Below are positions 61,512 through 64,000 of a DNA stretch of 64,000 bases, in pieces. The stretch lies in contig NZ_CP025228.1 of assembly GCF_004102025.1 (NCBI RefSeq), forward strand, positions 496,001 to 560,000, in the 5' to 3' direction. The position numbers and the translations under genes are program-made. The number at the start of each line of letters is the position of its first letter. Within the stretch, counting starts at the first letter, position 1. The notes under the pieces were generated by a model. That model was not told the origin of the DNA. It was given only the letters and a program-made list of their open reading frames with translations, and ran no database searches. The stretch is from Actinomyces qiguomingii (lineage in GTDB: Bacteria > Actinomycetota > Actinomycetes > Actinomycetales > Actinomycetaceae).

Positions 61512-61854
61512 CCCTGTTGTTAGGTTATCTCTTCTTTTGTGGCTGTGTCAAGCGACCGACGAGACTCATTTCAGATGCCCGCGAAAGTGGTTCGGTGCCT
61601 CATCCAGGTACTGTCCGCGAGAGTTGCGGATCGTGGTGGGCGTGCGGTGGTGGGTTGACTGGTGCGGGCCGGGGCGGAGATCGCTAGGAGGTACGCCTTG
61701 GCGTGAGCCGCTCCGCGGTGCCCCCCTCGAAGGGCGGGGGATGCTGGACGACGAGTGTGCGGTGATTGGTTGGATCCGGGAGGGTGCCGCACGTCGCCTG
61801 AGGTTGGCGCAGGCAGTTCGCCGCCACTCTACATCAACAGACCTCGGCGGTTGA
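61512..61854. other. Intergenic stretch, no supported gene
   Basis: Short open frames exist on both strands, including one that runs into the kinase gene, but none has a ribosome site or a family pattern. It may contain decayed coding sequence. Confidence 0.4.
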
Positions 61855-62514
61855 TCAGCCGTCCTTGGCGGGGGACTGCTGTACGGTTGCGCCGATGTGC
61901 CGGGCGATGGCTGCTTCGCACTCGGCGCGGTCGACCGGGCGGCAGCCCTTGGCCACCCACTCGGCGATTTTGGCGGGCTCCTCCCGGGCCAGGCGCAGCC
62001 CGCGCCGCAGCAGTACATGAACGGGCTTGCGGTGCTCGGCCAGATCGCGTCGCAGCCGGAACCACCAGGTCTGCAGGCGCGGACGGCGCAGCACCAGCGC
62101 GTCCGCGAGCACTCCCGCCTCTCGACACCGGTCAATGAGCTCCGCCGCGAACACGCCCTCGGCCACATAGGCGGGAACGGCGTCGACGTCAAGGGTGGTG
62201 TAGTCGACCGTGGCGTTGTCCTGAATGGAGTACACGGGCACGGTTGTGGACCCGGTGGCGCATAGGTCGAGAATCGCCGTCATGGCCCGGTCGGCGTCCC
62301 AGGAGGCAGAATCATCCCAGTCGATGGCATGCTGGGCCTCGGCGCGTGTGACGCCGTCGGCCCCCGAAATGGAGCCGTCCAGCAATGGCATACCCGGCTC
62401 GTCGCCGTCGCGATAGAAGTCGTCGAGCTTCAGGCGCCGAGCGCCTACACGGCGCAGCAGGGAGGTCTTGCCGGAGCCGGAAGGGCCGGTAAGCAAAATG
62501 ACACGGGTGCTCAC
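61855..62514 (-). CDS. Uridine kinase-like P-loop protein
   Basis: 219 residues from the GTG at 62514 ([20 protein letters not shown]), the length usual for actinobacterial members; a longer frame reaches an ATG at 62601. Walker A is GPSGSGKTS; LKLDDFYRDGDEPGMP and WDDSASWDADRA fit nucleoside-kinase lids and substrate sites; VYSIQDNATVDYTT and YVAEGVFAAEL follow. Likely phosphorylates uridine or a related substrate; exact substrate unproven. Confidence 0.85.
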   Translation of the reverse strand: MSTRVILLTGPSGSGKTSLLRRVGARRLKLDDFYRDGDEPGMPLLDGSISGADGVTRAEAQHAIDWDDSASWDADRAMTAILDLCATGSTTVPVYSIQDNATVDYTTLDVDAVPAYVAEGVFAAELIDRCREAGVLADALVLRRPRLQTWWFRLRRDLAEHRKPVHVLLRRGLRLAREEPAKIAEWVAKGCRPVDRAECEAAIARHIGATVQQSPAKDG

Positions 62515-62616
62515 GGAACCCAAGGCTAGCCGCTGTGTAGGAGCGAAGTGGCCGAGCCGCCGTCGGAGTCGGGAATCGGATACTATCGCCGCGAAGGGCA
62601 AGCGTGAGGCAGCGTC

Positions 62617-63825
62617 ATGGGCAACGTGCGAGAGGCTGAGACGAGTGAACTCCTTGGGCTGATCCGTCGTGGCGAGGCAACCACCCGGCCCGAGTTGCAG
62701 GATCGCCTACAACTGTCGCGCGTCACCCTGGGTAAGCGCCTGGATACCCTGCTCCGTGCGGGTCTGGTGGATGAGGCCGGTCAGGACGCCTCGACCGGCG
62801 GCAGGCCACGCACGGTGTTCCGGATCCGACCGGACTGCGGCGTGTTGCTGGCCGTCGACATCGGCAGTTCGCGCACCAATTTGGCGGTGACGGACTTCGC
62901 TGGAACGATCCTCATCCGCGACGGCCGACTGCTGGATCTGTCCGGCGGCCCGGGAGCGGTGTTGCCCTGGGTGCGTCATCGCCTAACGGAAATGCTTAAG
63001 GAGCTCGGCGCCACGGGCAGAGTCCTCGGCCTGGGAGTCTGCGTACCCGGCCCGGTCGATCCGGCGTCGGGGAGGCTGGCCCATCCAGCACTCATGCCCG
63101 GCTGGCACGGCGTCGATATCGCGGCGGAACTGTCGGGGGACTTCGACGGCGTTCCGGTGGCTGTGGGCAGCGATGTGCAGGTGGCCGCACTCGGCGAATA
63201 CCGGATGCACTGGTCCAACTCCGACGACATCGTGCTGGTCAAAGCGGGGGAGGGGATCGCCGCGGCCGCCGTGATCAACGGCGTCGTGCGTACGGGCGCC
63301 ACCGGAGCGGCCGGGGAGATCGGGCACGTGCAGATTCCGGAGGGCCGGCAGTGCCGCTGCGGGAGATTCGGCTGCCTGGAGTCGGTTGCCGGCGGCTGGT
63401 CCCTGCGGGAGCGTCTGAGCGAGGCCGGCTGGACCGTGGACAGCAGTGAGGAACTGGCCGGGCTCGCCCTGCGCGGGGATTCGCTGAGCATCGAACTGCT
63501 GGAGCGTTCGGCGTGGCTCGTGGGCCGCGCGTTGGCCCCGGTGGTTGCGGTCCTGAACCCCTGCGCAGTGGTGGTCGCCGGTGCGCTAGCCGACGGCGGA
63601 GCGGGGTACCTGGATCCGTTGCGTTCGGTGCTTGAGGCGATTGGGCCGCAGGAGGTGACTCGGCCGCTCGTCGTCGTGCCCGCGCAACTGGGGGCTGACG
63701 TCGGCGTGGTCGGGGCGGCCCTGCTGGTGCAGGATCTGCTCACCGACCCGGCGCACCTGGATCGGTTGATGTCGAGGGTGTCGTCGGAGAACAGCGACGG
63801 CGGTTTTGTAAAACTCTTTACATAA
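62617..63825 (+). CDS. ROK-family transcriptional regulator
   Basis: 402 residues. N-terminal winged HTH (about 18-60: TRPELQDRLQLSRVTLGKRLDTLL) and ROK sugar-kinase-like domain (LLAVDIGSSRTNLAVTD, LGLGVCVPGPVDP, TGAAGEIGHVQI) with the zinc motif CRCGRFGCLES. Controls sugar metabolism genes in related bacteria; the probable PTS gene downstream is a candidate target. Confidence 0.93.
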   Translation: MGNVREAETSELLGLIRRGEATTRPELQDRLQLSRVTLGKRLDTLLRAGLVDEAGQDASTGGRPRTVFRIRPDCGVLLAVDIGSSRTNLAVTDFAGTILIRDGRLLDLSGGPGAVLPWVRHRLTEMLKELGATGRVLGLGVCVPGPVDPASGRLAHPALMPGWHGVDIAAELSGDFDGVPVAVGSDVQVAALGEYRMHWSNSDDIVLVKAGEGIAAAAVINGVVRTGATGAAGEIGHVQIPEGRQCRCGRFGCLESVAGGWSLRERLSEAGWTVDSSEELAGLALRGDSLSIELLERSAWLVGRALAPVVAVLNPCAVVVAGALADGGAGYLDPLRSVLEAIGPQEVTRPLVVVPAQLGADVGVVGAALLVQDLLTDPAHLDRLMSRVSSENSDGGFVKLFT

Positions 63826-63891
63826 CGGGTCTGTGGGCGGTATTGTCGTGGGCACCGGAACTCAACGGCCCCTATGCGAGAAGAGGCGACG

Positions 63892-64000
63892 ATGGCTGTT
63901 CTCACTCTGTCCACCGCTTTACCGGACACTTCCTTCCGGCTCGACGTCGAGGCGGCCGACTGGCGCGATGCGCTGCGGCTCGCGGGGGAGGGACTGATCG
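63892..64000 (+). CDS. Probable PTS EIIA protein, N-terminal fragment
   Basis: The frame starts at ATG 63892 after AGAGG (an in-frame ATG at 63874 is possible) and runs off the window. The 36 residues seen, with WRDALRLAGEGLI, resemble the start of fructose/mannitol-type EIIA domains. Too short to be sure. Confidence 0.5.
   Translation, partial: MAVLTLSTALPDTSFRLDVEAADWRDALRLAGEGLI

Noticed and set aside
1..64000. tRNA or rRNA genes
   Set aside because: I looked for T-loop and acceptor patterns in the gaps and saw none that fold convincingly. A covariance search would settle this.

Overview
The window is high-GC actinobacterial DNA. The folP / folB-folK fusion / DUF3180 / DUF2520 / panC order, the bPH2 pair, the ISL3-like repeats and the overall gene style suggest Actinomyces or a close relative. 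This assignment comes from gene content and no database was searched.

Left part (1-29.4 kb): a large type III CRISPR-Cas island. A CHAT (caspase-like) gene runs in from the left edge. Two CRISPR arrays (777-881 and 3456-3788) flank a DUF6318 lipoprotein/PKD gene pair. A reverse transcriptase-Cas1 fusion and cas2 follow on the plus strand. A nine-gene minus-strand operon reads from 21.8 kb down to 6.7 kb: cas10 without HD domain but with an intact GGDD site, a Cas7-Csx10 fusion, a double-Cas7 fusion, a small TIGR03984-like protein, a large TIGR03986-type RAMP, a pentapeptide-repeat membrane protein, a second TIGR03986-type RAMP, a protein with about 20 membrane segments, and a small unknown protein. 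The Csx10-like fusion points to subtype III-D or a relative. Diverging from cas10 is a plus-strand operon of three genes joined by 4-base overlaps: a CARF-HEPN-like ribonuclease, a small INLTPH-type protein, and a 1491-residue protein that fuses a coiled-coil/two-helix membrane module to a second copy of the CARF-HEPN module. The inferred logic is that target RNA binding activates Cas10, Cas10 makes a cyclic nucleotide, and soluble and membrane-tethered effectors respond. No cas6 is visible.

Middle (29.4-36 kb): non-coding repeats with islands of genes. Two of three copies of an ISL3-like MITE lie here (29657-30259 with an 8-bp target duplication; 32403-33228), with an NlpC/P60-like secreted protein between them. 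An A/T-richer membrane protein with a poly-threonine stretch and a 70-residue companion follow.

Right part (36-64 kb): mainly core metabolism. It holds ftsH, folE, folP, folBK, DUF3180, DUF2520, panC, two bPH2-domain genes, panD, a DUF559 nuclease-like gene, lysS, a beta-glucoside cluster (RpiR regulator, GH1, PTS EIIBC), a third CRISPR array on the minus strand (55264-55658) with the same repeat and leader as the first two, the third MITE copy, a PadR/ABC operon, a Tat-secreted protein/MauE pair, a uridine-kinase-like gene, a ROK regulator and the start of a probable PTS EIIA gene.

At least four interspersed non-coding repeat types (MITE ends, a 125-bp hairpin, 22-bp arrays, 19-bp arrays) recur across the window. 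Several genes contain in-frame 15-, 18- or 96-bp tandem repeats.
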